A DNA stretch of 64,000 bases from Nonomuraea sp. NBC_00507 (GCF_036013525.1 NZ_CP107853.1:10416001-10480000), one strand, 5' to 3'; positions 1 to 8,597 are shown, numbered from the stretch's first letter. The notes: a model not told the origin generated them from the sequence alone. Program-made: numbers and translations.

Positions 1-662
1 TCGATGCCGGTCGCCTTGGCCTTCTCACCCCAGTAGCCGTCGTAACGATCGAGGGTCGCGGTCGTGGTGCCGTTGACCCTGGTCAGCTTGAAGGGGCCGC
101 TGCCGGTGCCGACCGGGTTCACCGTGCCGTCCGGGCCGTAGGCGCTCTCCGCGAGGATCGACAGCTGCGGCGAGGACAGACGCTGCGGTACGAGCGGGTC
201 CGGCTCGCCTGTGGTCACCACCACCTTGTCGCCCTCCGCCTTGGCGGTCAGCTCGACGCCGTCGAGGATGCGGGGTTTGGGGGTGGCCTTGGTGGCGCGG
301 GTCAGCACGTTGGCGGCCACCTGGGCGGTCAGCCGGGTGCCGTCGTGGAACGTCACGCCGGGGCGGACGGTGAACTCCCAGGTCCGTGCGGAGGTCCGCG
401 CCCACGCGGTGGCGAGCCCCGGTCGCGCGTCGCCGATCTCGTCCAGGTTGATCAGGGTCTCGGCGGTGGACCAGCGCGACAGCTTGAAGGCGTCGTCGCT
501 GAACGGCGACAGGCCCGTACGCGGGGGCAGGAGCATCGCCAATTTGATCCGCCCGCCGGTCGAGGCGGAATCCGTGCTCTGCCCGCCTGCCGGCACCGAA
601 CATGCGGCCGCGGAAAGGGCACAAGCTGCCGCCAGGGCACGCAAAAAGCTGGGGTAACGCAC
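1..662 (-). CDS. ABC transporter substrate-binding lipoprotein, family 5 (partial)
   Basis: N-terminal 220 codons of an extracytoplasmic solute-binding protein of the peptide/nickel (SBP_bac_5) type; the rest lies beyond the window's left edge. I take the GTG at 662 as start because it opens a lipoprotein signal: Arg near the N-terminus, an Ala/Leu-rich core and a lipobox ending SAAAC at residues 17-21. Family hallmarks follow: the stretch WEFTVRPGVTFHDGTRLTA, where a hydrophobic strand precedes the conserved FHDG, and later GTGSGPFKL, the usual GTGPF motif. The protein would be anchored outside the membrane and deliver a peptide or similar ligand to permeases not present here. A weak AGGGA precedes the GTG. 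The gene is divergent from the CsoR-family gene at 782. Ligand unknown. Confidence 0.85.
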   Translation of the reverse strand, partial: MRYPSFLRALAAACALSAAACSVPAGGQSTDSASTGGRIKLAMLLPPRTGLSPFSDDAFKLSRWSTAETLINLDEIGDARPGLATAWARTSARTWEFTVRPGVTFHDGTRLTAQVAANVLTRATKATPKPRILDGVELTAKAEGDKVVVTTGEPDPLVPQRLSSPQLSILAESAYGPDGTVNPVGTGSGPFKLTRVNGTTTATLDRYDGYWGEKAKATGI

Positions 663-706
663 TGAATGTCCCTAGTTCAGGGGGATTGGGGCGATCGCGA
701 GATTAG

Positions 707-1051
<345 letters not shown>

Positions 1052-1055
1052 TCCA

Positions 1056-1084
1056 GCGGCCGCGGGCTCCGCGGCCGCATTTTT
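1056..1084 (+). terminator. Rho-independent terminator after the CstR-like gene
   Basis: A 10-bp perfect stem (1056-1065 with 1069-1078), a 3-nt loop, then ATTTTT. It starts five bases after the stop codon. It separates the repressor transcript from the downstream MBL gene, which therefore needs its own promoter. Confidence 0.85.
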
Positions 1085-1095
1085 GTACGATCTAC

Positions 1096-1111
1096 ATACC
1101 CCTGGGGGTAT
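1096..1111. promoter_or_regulatory. CsoR/CstR-type operator 2, overlapping the ribosome-binding site
   Basis: ATACCCCTGGGGGTAT has the same 7-bp arms as operator 1, with TG at the centre. It ends three bases before the ATG at 1115. Its GGGGG run (1104-1108) lies six bases before the ATG and is the only Shine-Dalgarno candidate. A -10-like TACGAT (1086-1091) just upstream would place the transcript start inside the operator. Confidence 0.8.
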
Positions 1112-1114
1112 TTT

Positions 1115-2419
1115 ATGGACGTCATACCTTTTCGCACCCCTGGCTTGGGCGACCAGACCTATCTGCTGACGCACGAGGGCAAGGGTGCCCTCGTCGATCC
1201 GCAGCGGGACATCGACCGATTCCTTGCGGCCGCGGCCGACGTCGAGCTGCGGTTCGTGCTGGAGACCCATCTGCACAACGACTACGTCTCCGGCGCCGCG
1301 CAGGCCGCACAGCGGACCGGCGCGGAGCTGGTGCTGCCGGCCGCCGCGGCGGCCGCGTACCGGCACACGCCCGCTTTCCATATGGAGGACATCGAGGGCG
1401 GCGGGCTCACCATCCGGCCGATCCACACGCCCGGCCACACCCCTGAGCACACCAGCTACCTGGTGCTCATCGACGGCGAGCCGGTCGTGGTGTTCTCCGG
1501 TGGCAGCTTGCTGGTGGCCTCGGCCGGCCGCCCCGACCTGCTCGGCCCCGAACGCGCCCCGACGCTGGCCCGGCTCCAGCACCTCTCGCTGCGCCGGCTG
1601 GCCGCGCTGCCGCCCGGCGTCGGCCTGTACCCCACGCATGGCGAGGGCTCGTTCTGCACGGCCACGGGCGCGGGCCGGCTCACCTCCAGCATCGGCGCGG
1701 AGCTGACGGACAACCCGTTGCTGGCCATCGACGATGCCGGCGAGTTCGCCGATCGGGTGCTCGCCGATCCCCTGCCCATCCCGGCCTACTACCGGCGCAT
1801 GGGCCCGGCCAACACCCTCGGTGGGGCGCCCATGCCTCCGGTCGGGGTCCCCGAGCTCGACGCCGTGTCCGCCGGCTCGCACGTGGTGGACATCCGGCCC
1901 CGTCAGGTCCAGGCGCGCGGGATGCTGCCCGGCTCGCTCGGCATCGAGCTGGACGACGACTTCGGGGCGTGGGCGGGCTGGCTGCTGCCGTACGAGGAGC
2001 CCATCACCCTCGTCGCCGAGCCCGGCCAGGACGTCGCCGAGGCCGTCACCCAGCTGGCCAGGATCGGCATCGACACCGTCCGGGGCGTCGTCCGGGAGCT
2101 GGGTGAGGCCGCCACGCAGACGTACGAGCTGCTGGAGCTGAAGGCGTTCGCCGAGCGGCTCGCCCGGCCCGGGGCGCAGCTGCTGGACGTGCGGATGCCG
2201 AGCGAGTGGGCGGCGGCCCGGGTGGAGGGCGCGGTCGAACGCTTCCTGCCCGACCTGTTCACTCTCGGCGTTCCCGCGGAGCTCGACCCGGCGCGGCCGG
2301 TCCTGGTCGCCTGCGGCAGCGGCCGCCGCTCGGCCATCGCCGCCGGGCACCTGGCCCGCCTGGGATACCGCACGGCGGCCCTCACCGGCGCCGGCGTGCC
2401 CGACCTCGCCGCCGCCTGA
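1115..2419 (+). CDS. MBL-fold persulfide dioxygenase/rhodanese fusion (CstB-like)
   Basis: A 434-residue cytoplasmic protein. Residues 1-220 form a metallo-beta-lactamase domain with THLHNDYVSG (iron-binding HxHxDY), a second histidine in TPGHTPEH and YPTHGEGSF. This is the ETHE1/CstB class, which oxidises glutathione- or other low-molecular-weight persulfides to sulfite. A degenerate rhodanese module follows, around 245-335 (VVDIRPRQVQARG), with no cysteine at its active-site position. A C-terminal rhodanese, about 340-430, has CGSGRRS with a candidate catalytic Cys. This order (MBL, inactive rhodanese, active rhodanese) is that of CstB, which turns persulfide into thiosulfate. The start abuts operator 2, so control by the neighbouring CstR-like protein is expected. 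Sulfide detoxification is an inference from architecture and operator. Confidence 0.87.
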   Translation: MDVIPFRTPGLGDQTYLLTHEGKGALVDPQRDIDRFLAAAADVELRFVLETHLHNDYVSGAAQAAQRTGAELVLPAAAAAAYRHTPAFHMEDIEGGGLTIRPIHTPGHTPEHTSYLVLIDGEPVVVFSGGSLLVASAGRPDLLGPERAPTLARLQHLSLRRLAALPPGVGLYPTHGEGSFCTATGAGRLTSSIGAELTDNPLLAIDDAGEFADRVLADPLPIPAYYRRMGPANTLGGAPMPPVGVPELDAVSAGSHVVDIRPRQVQARGMLPGSLGIELDDDFGAWAGWLLPYEEPITLVAEPGQDVAEAVTQLARIGIDTVRGVVRELGEAATQTYELLELKAFAERLARPGAQLLDVRMPSEWAAARVEGAVERFLPDLFTLGVPAELDPARPVLVACGSGRRSAIAAGHLARLGYRTAALTGAGVPDLAAA

Positions 2420-2454
2420 CCCCCGACATCCGCGAGCTCTGAGGAGAACCTTCC

Positions 2455-2745
2455 TTGTCCCGTTTCAACGCCGCCCGCATCGACGCCGTCTCCGCCCGCT
2501 CGCTGATCGCGGCCGACCCCGGCGTGCTGCTCGTCGATGTGCGCACCCCGGCGGAGTTCCGGTCAGCGCACCTCGACGGCGCCGTCAACCTGCCGCTCGA
2601 GCAGATCGACGCCGCGCACCTGCGGCGCATCGTCGCGAGCGCCGGCGGCCCCATGGTGCTCATCTGCCAGTCCGGCAACCGCGCGGAACGCGCCCGGCAG
2701 GCGCTCGCCGGAGCCGGGTCCACCGATGTCGCCAGGTCCGTCTGA
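2455..2745 (+). CDS. Rhodanese-domain protein, truncated
   Basis: A 96-residue single rhodanese domain. The conserved LLVDVRTPAEFRSAHLDGAVN is followed by the active-site loop CQSGNRAERA, with the catalytic Cys near residue 71. The TTG start at 2455 follows GAGGAGAACC. The gene lies 35 bp after the MBL-rhodanese gene and should be co-transcribed, acting as a sulfurtransferase. The domain stops early: after GAGSTDVA the usual last strand and helix (the LEGGMxxW region) are missing and a TGA follows three residues later. In the next reading frame, overlapping this end, a membrane segment that normally belongs to the same protein begins, so the gene appears damaged. Activity is uncertain, although the cysteine loop is intact. 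Confidence 0.75.
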   Translation: MSRFNAARIDAVSARSLIAADPGVLLVDVRTPAEFRSAHLDGAVNLPLEQIDAAHLRRIVASAGGPMVLICQSGNRAERARQALAGAGSTDVARSV

Positions 2746-2868
2746 TCGCCGGCACGATCGTGCTCGTCTCGGTCGTGGCGAGCCCGTGGCTGCCCGCGGC
2801 GACGATCGCCGCCGGGGTCATCGGCGGCGGCCTGACGCTCGCCGCTCTGCGCCGGGCGGCTACCGTGC
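2733..2868 (+). pseudogene. DUF2892 (YgaP-type) membrane-tail remnant
   Basis: Read in a different frame from the rhodanese, this stretch gives QVRLIAGTIVLVSVVAS, then a second hydrophobic segment with the pattern AGVIGGGLTLAAL. That is the typical two-helix DUF2892 tail found fused to rhodanese domains in YgaP-like proteins, where an (E)RQVR sequence introduces the first helix. It has no start codon of its own. I read it as the C-terminal half of the preceding gene, cut off by a frameshifting internal deletion that removed the end of the rhodanese fold and the linker. It runs into the 3' end of the convergent kinase gene. Confidence 0.65.
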
Positions 2869-5031
2869 CGCGGGCGGCAGCGGCGGGACCGCGTTCTTCG
2901 CCCGTTCGAGGGCCTGGTCAGGCCACCACTGACCGGCGGCCGGGGTGACGATGCCGTACACCGGGTCGGCCGGTCCCGAGGTGCCCCTGGTGCACTGGCC
3001 GTTGGAGAACCCCGGGCTGTTGAGCCACAACAACGCGTCGGCCAGCGGGCTCCCCGTGTCGGCGGTCGGCCGCGCGCCCGCACCCCGGCCGGGTGGATTG
3101 CACCATTCGTCCGGCACGGGGAACCGCCCGGCCGGCGGCTCCCATTCCCCCGCCGCGTTGCGGCTGGTGTCGACGACGAAGTGGGGCAGGCCGGGCGCGG
3201 AGTCGGGCACGGCGGCCAGAGCCGCGTCGGCGCACGGCGCCGTCCTCGACGCGACTCTCAGGTAGACACATCTGGACAGCTTGGCGGCGTACGCGAGCGA
3301 CAGCTCGGTCGTGCGGTAGCCGACCATGTTGACGTAGAAGCCGTCGGCGTGGACCACCCCCGCGTTGACCAGCCGGTCGGCGATCTGGGCGAAGGCGGGC
3401 CACCCCGCCAGCCCGCCGTCGAGGTACACGGCGGTGCGGGCCAGGCCGGTGAGGGTCTCCACGGCGTACGTGAGATCGGCGTACCGCTGGGCGGCGGCGC
3501 CCTGCCCACCCTGTGGGCACTCCGGGCTGCCGGGCATCCGTGCCAGGCCGCTGGGCTCCAGGGCGACGACCGCGGGCCGGCTCCCGATGCCCTCGGCCAC
3601 CGCGTCGATCCACGCCCGGTAGCTCTCGGCGTTCGGGGCGCCGCCGTTCCAGCAATCACGTCCGGGGATGTGATCGGTGACGAACGCGGGGACGGTCCGC
3701 TGCCGGTCCGCCTCGGCGACGGCGTCACGGACTGTACGGGAGATGTCGGCGGGCGAGCCTCCGGCGAGCCACATGGCCGCGGGGACCTCCGACAGGGCCC
3801 GCATGAGGGCGGCGTCGGCCGTCCTGCCCTGCGTGGACCAGGTCTGTGCCTGCCGCGCCGCGTCGTTGTCCGGCTGCACGTGGAACCGCACGCCGTCAGC
3901 GTGGAGCGGGTTCTCACCGGGGAGTTTCCGCCAGCGTGTGCCGGCGTCCTGCGCGGACGGTTCATGAAGGGCCAGTTCGGCAGGCAGGAGGCTGCGGTTG
4001 GCGGCCGCCTGAGAGACGAGGACCGCGCCTGCCGTCACCAGGGCGAGCGCGGCCAACGCCGCACCGCCCCACGCCCAACGCCGGTACGGGGCCCGACGGC
4101 GTCTGCGCCCCTTTCCCGGCCTGGTGATCGCACGCGGCTCCGGGTCGGCCGGCCGGGCCTCGGGCTCCTGGCGGGCCCCCGGGATGGTCGGCGGGAGCCG
4201 GAGACCGGTGCCCCCGGCGAGCAGGTCCACGAGCTCCGCTGCCGACGGCCGCGCCGCCGGGTTCTTGCTCAGCGCCCGCGACACCAGTTCCCCCAGCACG
4301 CCGTCCAACGCGGGAAGCACGGGGTCGTCGTGAACGACGCGGTAGAGCACCTCGTGCCCCGCTCCCCTGCCGAACGGCGGCTGCCCACCGGCCGCGAAGA
4401 CCACGACGCCGGCCCAGGCGAAGACGTCGGAGGCCGGCGAGAGCGGCAGCCCGCGCACCTGCTCCGGAGACATGTACGCCGGCGTGCCCATCCTGGTGAA
4501 CGACAGGGTGGTGGAGTCGGCCGCGAAGGCGAGACCGAAGTCGATGACTTTAGGCCCCACGGGGGACAGCAGCACGTTCGACGGTTTGAGATCCCGGTGG
4601 ACGACGCCGGCCGCGTGGATGGCCCACAGGGCGACCGCCGTGCTCATGGCGAGCCCTTCGAGCTCCGAGCCCGACATCGGGCCCCGCTCCTTGACCGCGC
4701 GGAACAGCGTCGGCCCGGGCACGTATTCGGTGACGACGTACGCGAGGTCGCCGTCCAGATCGGCCTCGAGCACGGGCGCCGTGGAGAAGCGGGCGACCCG
4801 CTGCGTGGTCGCGACCTCGCGGCGGAAGCGCCGGCGGAACTCCGGGTCGCCGGCGAGATGCCGGTGGATGATCTTGATTGCCACCAGTCGCCGCGAAGGG
4901 CTCTGCGCCAGGTAGACGACGCCCATCCCGCCCGCGCCGAGCCGGCGGATCACGCGATGGCCGCCGACCTGCAGGGGGTCACCGCCGGTTCGCCCACCCA
5001 CCGCCTCGCCGCGCTTGGTGCCGTGTGCCAT
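2860..5031 (-). CDS. Membrane Ser/Thr protein kinase with extracellular GH6-like (pseudo-cellulase) domain
   Basis: 723 residues. A PknB-type kinase fills 25-275: glycine loop GAGGMG, Lys53, catalytic HRDLKPSN 145-152, DFG 164-166 and an APE-like SPE, so it should be active. A Pro/Arg-rich linker leads to one membrane helix (about 320-341). The outer part, about 350-715, matches glycoside hydrolase family 6: IPGRDC with Asp459, DTSRN with Asp621, and a WCNPPGRG...LWLNSPGFSNGQC end. In GH6 the catalytic acid sits in an EPD motif; here it is EPS (Ser494), so hydrolysis is probably lost while a sugar cleft may remain. The likely role is sensing cello-oligosaccharide or another glucan outside the cell and signalling through the kinase. 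The gene stands alone. The fold is clear; the sensor role is inference. Confidence 0.9.
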   Translation of the reverse strand: MAHGTKRGEAVGGRTGGDPLQVGGHRVIRRLGAGGMGVVYLAQSPSRRLVAIKIIHRHLAGDPEFRRRFRREVATTQRVARFSTAPVLEADLDGDLAYVVTEYVPGPTLFRAVKERGPMSGSELEGLAMSTAVALWAIHAAGVVHRDLKPSNVLLSPVGPKVIDFGLAFAADSTTLSFTRMGTPAYMSPEQVRGLPLSPASDVFAWAGVVVFAAGGQPPFGRGAGHEVLYRVVHDDPVLPALDGVLGELVSRALSKNPAARPSAAELVDLLAGGTGLRLPPTIPGARQEPEARPADPEPRAITRPGKGRRRRRAPYRRWAWGGAALAALALVTAGAVLVSQAAANRSLLPAELALHEPSAQDAGTRWRKLPGENPLHADGVRFHVQPDNDAARQAQTWSTQGRTADAALMRALSEVPAAMWLAGGSPADISRTVRDAVAEADRQRTVPAFVTDHIPGRDCWNGGAPNAESYRAWIDAVAEGIGSRPAVVALEPSGLARMPGSPECPQGGQGAAAQRYADLTYAVETLTGLARTAVYLDGGLAGWPAFAQIADRLVNAGVVHADGFYVNMVGYRTTELSLAYAAKLSRCVYLRVASRTAPCADAALAAVPDSAPGLPHFVVDTSRNAAGEWEPPAGRFPVPDEWCNPPGRGAGARPTADTGSPLADALLWLNSPGFSNGQCTRGTSGPADPVYGIVTPAAGQWWPDQALERAKNAVPPLPPAAR

Positions 5032-5141
5032 CGCCCGCCCATCCAGGACCCGAGGGTCCTCCTGAGACCAGAACGCAACAGGACTCTCTCCTCCAGACAG
5101 TCGACAGGAGGTACGGATCCGGCGGCCTCCGGGTTCAGCCC

Positions 5142-5203
5142 TTGACAGTTGTGGCTGTATCGATAAAGTTGCCTCGCTTTACCGATCCATGTATCGGTAA
5201 AGC
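5142..5203 (+). promoter_or_regulatory. Promoter and LacI-type operators of the arabinofuranosidase gene
   Basis: TTGACA (5142-5147), a 16-bp spacer and TAAAGT (5164-5169) form a good promoter. Overlapping and downstream are three related half-sites: TGTATCGATAAAG (5156-5168), its inverted form at 5177-5186, and TGTATCGGTAAAG (5190-5202). The last two form an 11-bp inverted repeat, 5176-5186 and 5193-5203, around 6 bp. The placement suits repression by the LacI protein encoded at 6794. Confidence 0.8.
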
Positions 5204-5232
5204 AACCTCCACCACCCCTGAGGGATTCATCC

Positions 5233-6750
5233 ATGAGCAATGTCGTCGTGCCTGCCATCATCAATGTCGACGTCGAGGGTCCGGTGATCAACCGGCATCT
5301 CTACGGTCATTTCGCCGAGCATCTGGGCCGCTGCATCTACGGCGGGTTCTATGTGGGCGAGGACAGCGACCTCCCGAACGCCGGCGGCATCCGCCTGGAC
5401 GTCGTCGACGCGCTGCGTGCCCTGAACATCCCCAACCTGCGCTGGCCCGGCGGCTGCTTCGCCGACGAGTACCACTGGATGGACGGCATCGGGCCGAAGG
5501 ACCAGCGCCCCGCGATGGTCAACACCCACTGGGGCAACGTCGAGGAGAACAACCACTTCGGGACCCATGAGTTCATGGCCCTGTGCGAGTTGCTCGGCGC
5601 CGAGCCGTACATCAGCGGCAACGTCGGCTCGGGCACGGTCAAGGAGATGAGCGACTGGGTCGAGTACCTCACCCGCGAGGGCGACTCGCCGATGGTGCGC
5701 CTGCGCAAGGCCAACGGCCGCGAGGAGCCCTGGCGGGTGCGCTTCTGGGGGCTCGGCAACGAGACCTGGGGCTGCGGCGGCCACATGACCGCCCAGCACT
5801 ACGCCGACGAGGCCCGCCGCTACGGCACCTACTGCCGCGACCACGGCGACAACAAGCTCTACCGCATCGCCGCCGGCGCGAACACCGACGACTACGCCTG
5901 GACCGAGACGCTCATGAAGCAGCTGGGCGACCTGGGCTGCGCCTACCGGCCCCAGCCGTTCTACCAGGCGCTCTCCCTGCACTACTACACGATTCCGGGC
6001 ACGTGGCAGGACAAGGGCGACGCCACCGTGTTCGACACCGACGACTACTACCGCACGATGGTCCAGGCGGCGCGCATCGACGAGCTCCTCACCGGCCACT
6101 CGAACGTCATGGACTGCTACGACCCGGGCAAGAAGGTGGGCCTGGTGCTGGACGAGTGGGGCACCTGGTGGAACGTCGAGCCGGGCACGAACCCGGGCTT
6201 CCTCTACCAGCAGAACACCCTCAGGGACGCGCTGGTGGCCGGCCTGCACTTCGACATCTTCCACCGCCACGCCGACCGGCTGGTGATGGCCAACATCGCC
6301 CAGACGGTGAACGTGCTCCAGGCCATGATCCTGACCGACCCCGACTCCGGCGCGCTCGTGCTCACGCCCACGTACCACGTGTTCGAGATGAACAAGGGCC
6401 ACCAGGACGCGGCCTCGCTGCGGGTCGACCTCCCGGCGGGCCTGCCCGGCAGGGAAGCGCTGAAGACGGTCTCGATCTCGGCGAGCCGCAAGGACGGACG
6501 GATGCTCGTGTCGATGTCGAACCTGGACGCGGCCGAGGCCGTCGACGTCGAGCTAGACCTGCGTGGCGGCGCCGTGGCCGGCGCGCGCTCCCGGATCCTC
6601 ACCGCGGAGAAGCTGCAGGCCCACAACACGCCCGAGACGCCGGCCGCCGTCGCCCCGAGGCCTCACGAGCAGGTCACGGCGACCGCTTCCGGGCTGCGGG
6701 TGCACCTGCCCGCCCACTCCTTCGTCACCGTGGAGGCCCGCCTCGGATGA
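5233..6750 (+). CDS. Alpha-L-arabinofuranosidase, GH51
   Basis: 505 residues, the usual GH51 size, with no signal peptide, so it acts in the cytoplasm on imported arabinoxylo- or arabino-oligosaccharides, releasing L-arabinose. The retaining catalytic pair is visible: acid/base Glu177 in GLGNETWG and nucleophile Glu308 in [10 protein letters not shown]. The N-terminal substrate-cleft motif [13 protein letters not shown] (about 70-82) is also intact, and a C-terminal beta-sandwich follows. GAGGG precedes the ATG with suitable spacing. A LacI-type regulator follows 43 bp later and a promoter with matching palindromes lies upstream, so induction by an arabinose-containing sugar is likely. No transporter for such sugars is adjacent. 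Confidence 0.95.
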   Translation: MSNVVVPAIINVDVEGPVINRHLYGHFAEHLGRCIYGGFYVGEDSDLPNAGGIRLDVVDALRALNIPNLRWPGGCFADEYHWMDGIGPKDQRPAMVNTHWGNVEENNHFGTHEFMALCELLGAEPYISGNVGSGTVKEMSDWVEYLTREGDSPMVRLRKANGREEPWRVRFWGLGNETWGCGGHMTAQHYADEARRYGTYCRDHGDNKLYRIAAGANTDDYAWTETLMKQLGDLGCAYRPQPFYQALSLHYYTIPGTWQDKGDATVFDTDDYYRTMVQAARIDELLTGHSNVMDCYDPGKKVGLVLDEWGTWWNVEPGTNPGFLYQQNTLRDALVAGLHFDIFHRHADRLVMANIAQTVNVLQAMILTDPDSGALVLTPTYHVFEMNKGHQDAASLRVDLPAGLPGREALKTVSISASRKDGRMLVSMSNLDAAEAVDVELDLRGGAVAGARSRILTAEKLQAHNTPETPAAVAPRPHEQVTATASGLRVHLPAHSFVTVEARLG

Positions 6751-6793
6751 CGGTCACCAGGGCCGCCGAACGCACCGCGATAGGCTCACAGGC

Positions 6794-7792
6794 ATGGTGA
6801 CCATGAACGACGTCGCCCGGCTGGCGGGTGTGTCGAAGATGACGGTCTCCAACGTGGTCAACAACCGCGCCGGGGTCAGCGACCCGGTCCGCCGCCGGGT
6901 GCTGGAGGCCATCCGGCAGTCGGGCTACCGCGTCAACCTCTCCGCCCGGACGCTCAAGTCCGGGCGGACCGGCATCATCGGCCTGGCCGTGCCGGAGATC
7001 CACAGCCCCTACTTCGGCCACCTCGCCGCCCACGTGATCGACGAGGCCGCGCAGCGGGGGTTCCACGTCGCGATCGAGCAGACCGGGGCGGCCGCCGCCG
7101 GGGAGATCGACGCGATCGCCCATTCGCACACGCTGCACTTCGACGGCCTGATCCTCAGCGCGGTCGAGCTCGGGCGGGAGGATCCACGGCTGGCCGGCGC
7201 CGGCTACCCCATCGTCATGCTCGGCGAGCGGGACTTCGGCGGCCGTTTCGACCACGTCGCCATGCCCAACGAGGAAGGCACGAAAGCGGCGACCACGCAC
7301 CTGATCGACCGGGGATGCCGCAGGATCGCGATCGTCACAGGCGACGCCCTGGAGGGGGTCAACGTGGTGACCCGCCGCTACCAAGGCTACCTCGCCGCCC
7401 TCGCCGAGCACGGGCTCGAGCCCGATCCCGGGCTGCTCTTCACCGTGGGCAGGATGACGATGGAGGCCGGCCGCGAGGCGGCGCACCGCCTGGCCGGCTC
7501 CGGCCGCGAGGTCGACGGCGTGATCGCGGTCACCGACACCGTCGCGCAGGGAGTGCTCCGCGGCCTGGCCGACCGCGGCCTCCGGGTCCCCGGCGACGTC
7601 CGCATCGTCGGCTTCGACGACATCCCCGAGGCGGAGTTCATGGTGCCCTCGCTGTCCACGGTGGCGCCGGATCACCGGTGGATGGCCGCGAAGGCCGTCG
7701 AGCTGCTGACCGGCCGCATGGGGGCGCCCGCACGCGAGGCCCGTGAGCACACCGCTCCCTTCGAGCTCATGGTCCGCGAATCCACCACCTGA
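6794..7792 (+). CDS. LacI-family transcriptional regulator
   Basis: 332 residues. The N-terminal helix-turn-helix MNDVARLAGVSKMTVSNVVN (from residue 4) is followed by the hinge helix and a periplasmic-binding-type sugar domain (GIIGLAVPEIHSPYFG, later FDDIPEAEFMVPSLSTV). ATG 6794 is used; the ATG at 6803 would leave the helix-turn-helix almost flush with the N-terminus and is also possible. The gene lies in the same direction as the arabinofuranosidase gene and probably shares its transcript. It most likely represses at 5156-5203 and is released by an arabinose-derived ligand. The assignment to that operator rests on proximity and palindrome type. Confidence 0.93.
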   Translation: MVTMNDVARLAGVSKMTVSNVVNNRAGVSDPVRRRVLEAIRQSGYRVNLSARTLKSGRTGIIGLAVPEIHSPYFGHLAAHVIDEAAQRGFHVAIEQTGAAAAGEIDAIAHSHTLHFDGLILSAVELGREDPRLAGAGYPIVMLGERDFGGRFDHVAMPNEEGTKAATTHLIDRGCRRIAIVTGDALEGVNVVTRRYQGYLAALAEHGLEPDPGLLFTVGRMTMEAGREAAHRLAGSGREVDGVIAVTDTVAQGVLRGLADRGLRVPGDVRIVGFDDIPEAEFMVPSLSTVAPDHRWMAAKAVELLTGRMGAPAREAREHTAPFELMVRESTT

Positions 7793-7815
7793 CCGTCGCT
7801 CTACGTTAGAGTGTC

Positions 7816-7837
7816 GTATCATCATGGATCTGTAGCA
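7816..7837 (+). promoter_or_regulatory. Shared catabolic-island motif, copy 1
   Basis: GTATC (7816-7820), ten bases, then TGTAGCA (7831-7837), 23 bp before the start of the enoyl-CoA hydratase gene. The same layout recurs at 14575-14596, at 19498-19519 and, inverted, at 19654-19675. It is a candidate operator for the aromatic-acid regulon. Confidence 0.55.
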
Positions 7838-7860
7838 CGTTCTGGATAGAGGAGCGTCCG

Positions 7861-8595
7861 CTGAGCGACACACTGAGGATCGAGGACGGTCAGGATCGGG
7901 TGCTGGTCCGGCTGGACCGCCCGCACGTGCGCAACGCGATCGACGCGGCGATGGTGGCCGATCTGCACGAGGTGTGCGCCGAGTTGGAGCGCCACCCCCG
8001 GATCCTGGTGATCACCGGGTCGGACGGCGTGTTCGCCGCCGGCGCCGACATCCGGGAGCTGCGCGAGCGCCGCCGCGAGGACGCGCTCGCCGGCATCAAC
8101 AGCGGCCTGTTCGACCGCATCGCCCGGCTGCCGATGCCCACGATCGCGGCCATCGACGGGCCCGCCCTGGGCGGCGGCGCGGAGCTGGCCTACGCCTGCG
8201 ACTTCCGCATCGCGACCCCGCGGGCCCGGTTCGGCAATCCCGAGGCGGGGCTCGGCATCATGGCCGCCGCGGGCGCGTGCTGGCGGCTGCGCGAGCTGGT
8301 CGGCGAGCCGCTCGCCAAGGAGATCCTGCTCGCGGGCAGAGTGGTGTCCGCCGAGGAGGCGCTGGCCGTCAGGCTGGTCAACGAGCTGGTCCCCGAGGAG
8401 GAGCTGGCGGCCGCGGCGGACCGGCTGGCCGCCCGCATCGCCAAGAACGCGCCGCTGGCGCTGCGCCTGACCAAGCTCGCCCTGGCCGCGCCTCCTGGCG
8501 CGCATCCGCGCTTCGACGACGTGGCGCAGGCCGTGTTGTTCGAGACCGAGGACAAGCACGCGCGCATGACGGCGTTCCTGGACAAGCGCCGCTGA
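7861..8595 (+). CDS. Enoyl-CoA hydratase/isomerase
   Basis: 244 residues of the crotonase fold. Oxyanion-hole motifs are FAAGADIREL (about 58-67) and DGPALGGGAEL (about 99-109). The acidic residue usually found in NPEAGLGI is present. It probably hydrates an unsaturated dicarboxyl-CoA from aromatic ring cleavage, as in the lower box or paa pathways. Start choice: no ATG or GTG matches the family N-terminus, but CTG 7861 sits seven bases after a GGAG and opens LSDTLRIEDGQDRVLVRL, a normal crotonase beginning. The alternative GTG 7900 would delete the first strand. The 3' end is two bases from the convergent gene at 8598. The motif at 7816-7837 ties it to the island. Confidence 0.88.
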   Translation: MSDTLRIEDGQDRVLVRLDRPHVRNAIDAAMVADLHEVCAELERHPRILVITGSDGVFAAGADIRELRERRREDALAGINSGLFDRIARLPMPTIAAIDGPALGGGAELAYACDFRIATPRARFGNPEAGLGIMAAAGACWRLRELVGEPLAKEILLAGRVVSAEEALAVRLVNELVPEEELAAAADRLAARIAKNAPLALRLTKLALAAPPGAHPRFDDVAQAVLFETEDKHARMTAFLDKRR

Positions 8596-8597
8596 CG

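Noticed and set aside
3181..5145. 654-codon plus-strand frame across the kinase gene
   Set aside because: Shadow of the kinase-GH6 gene; no motif, no start context, and it extends through the kinase promoter.
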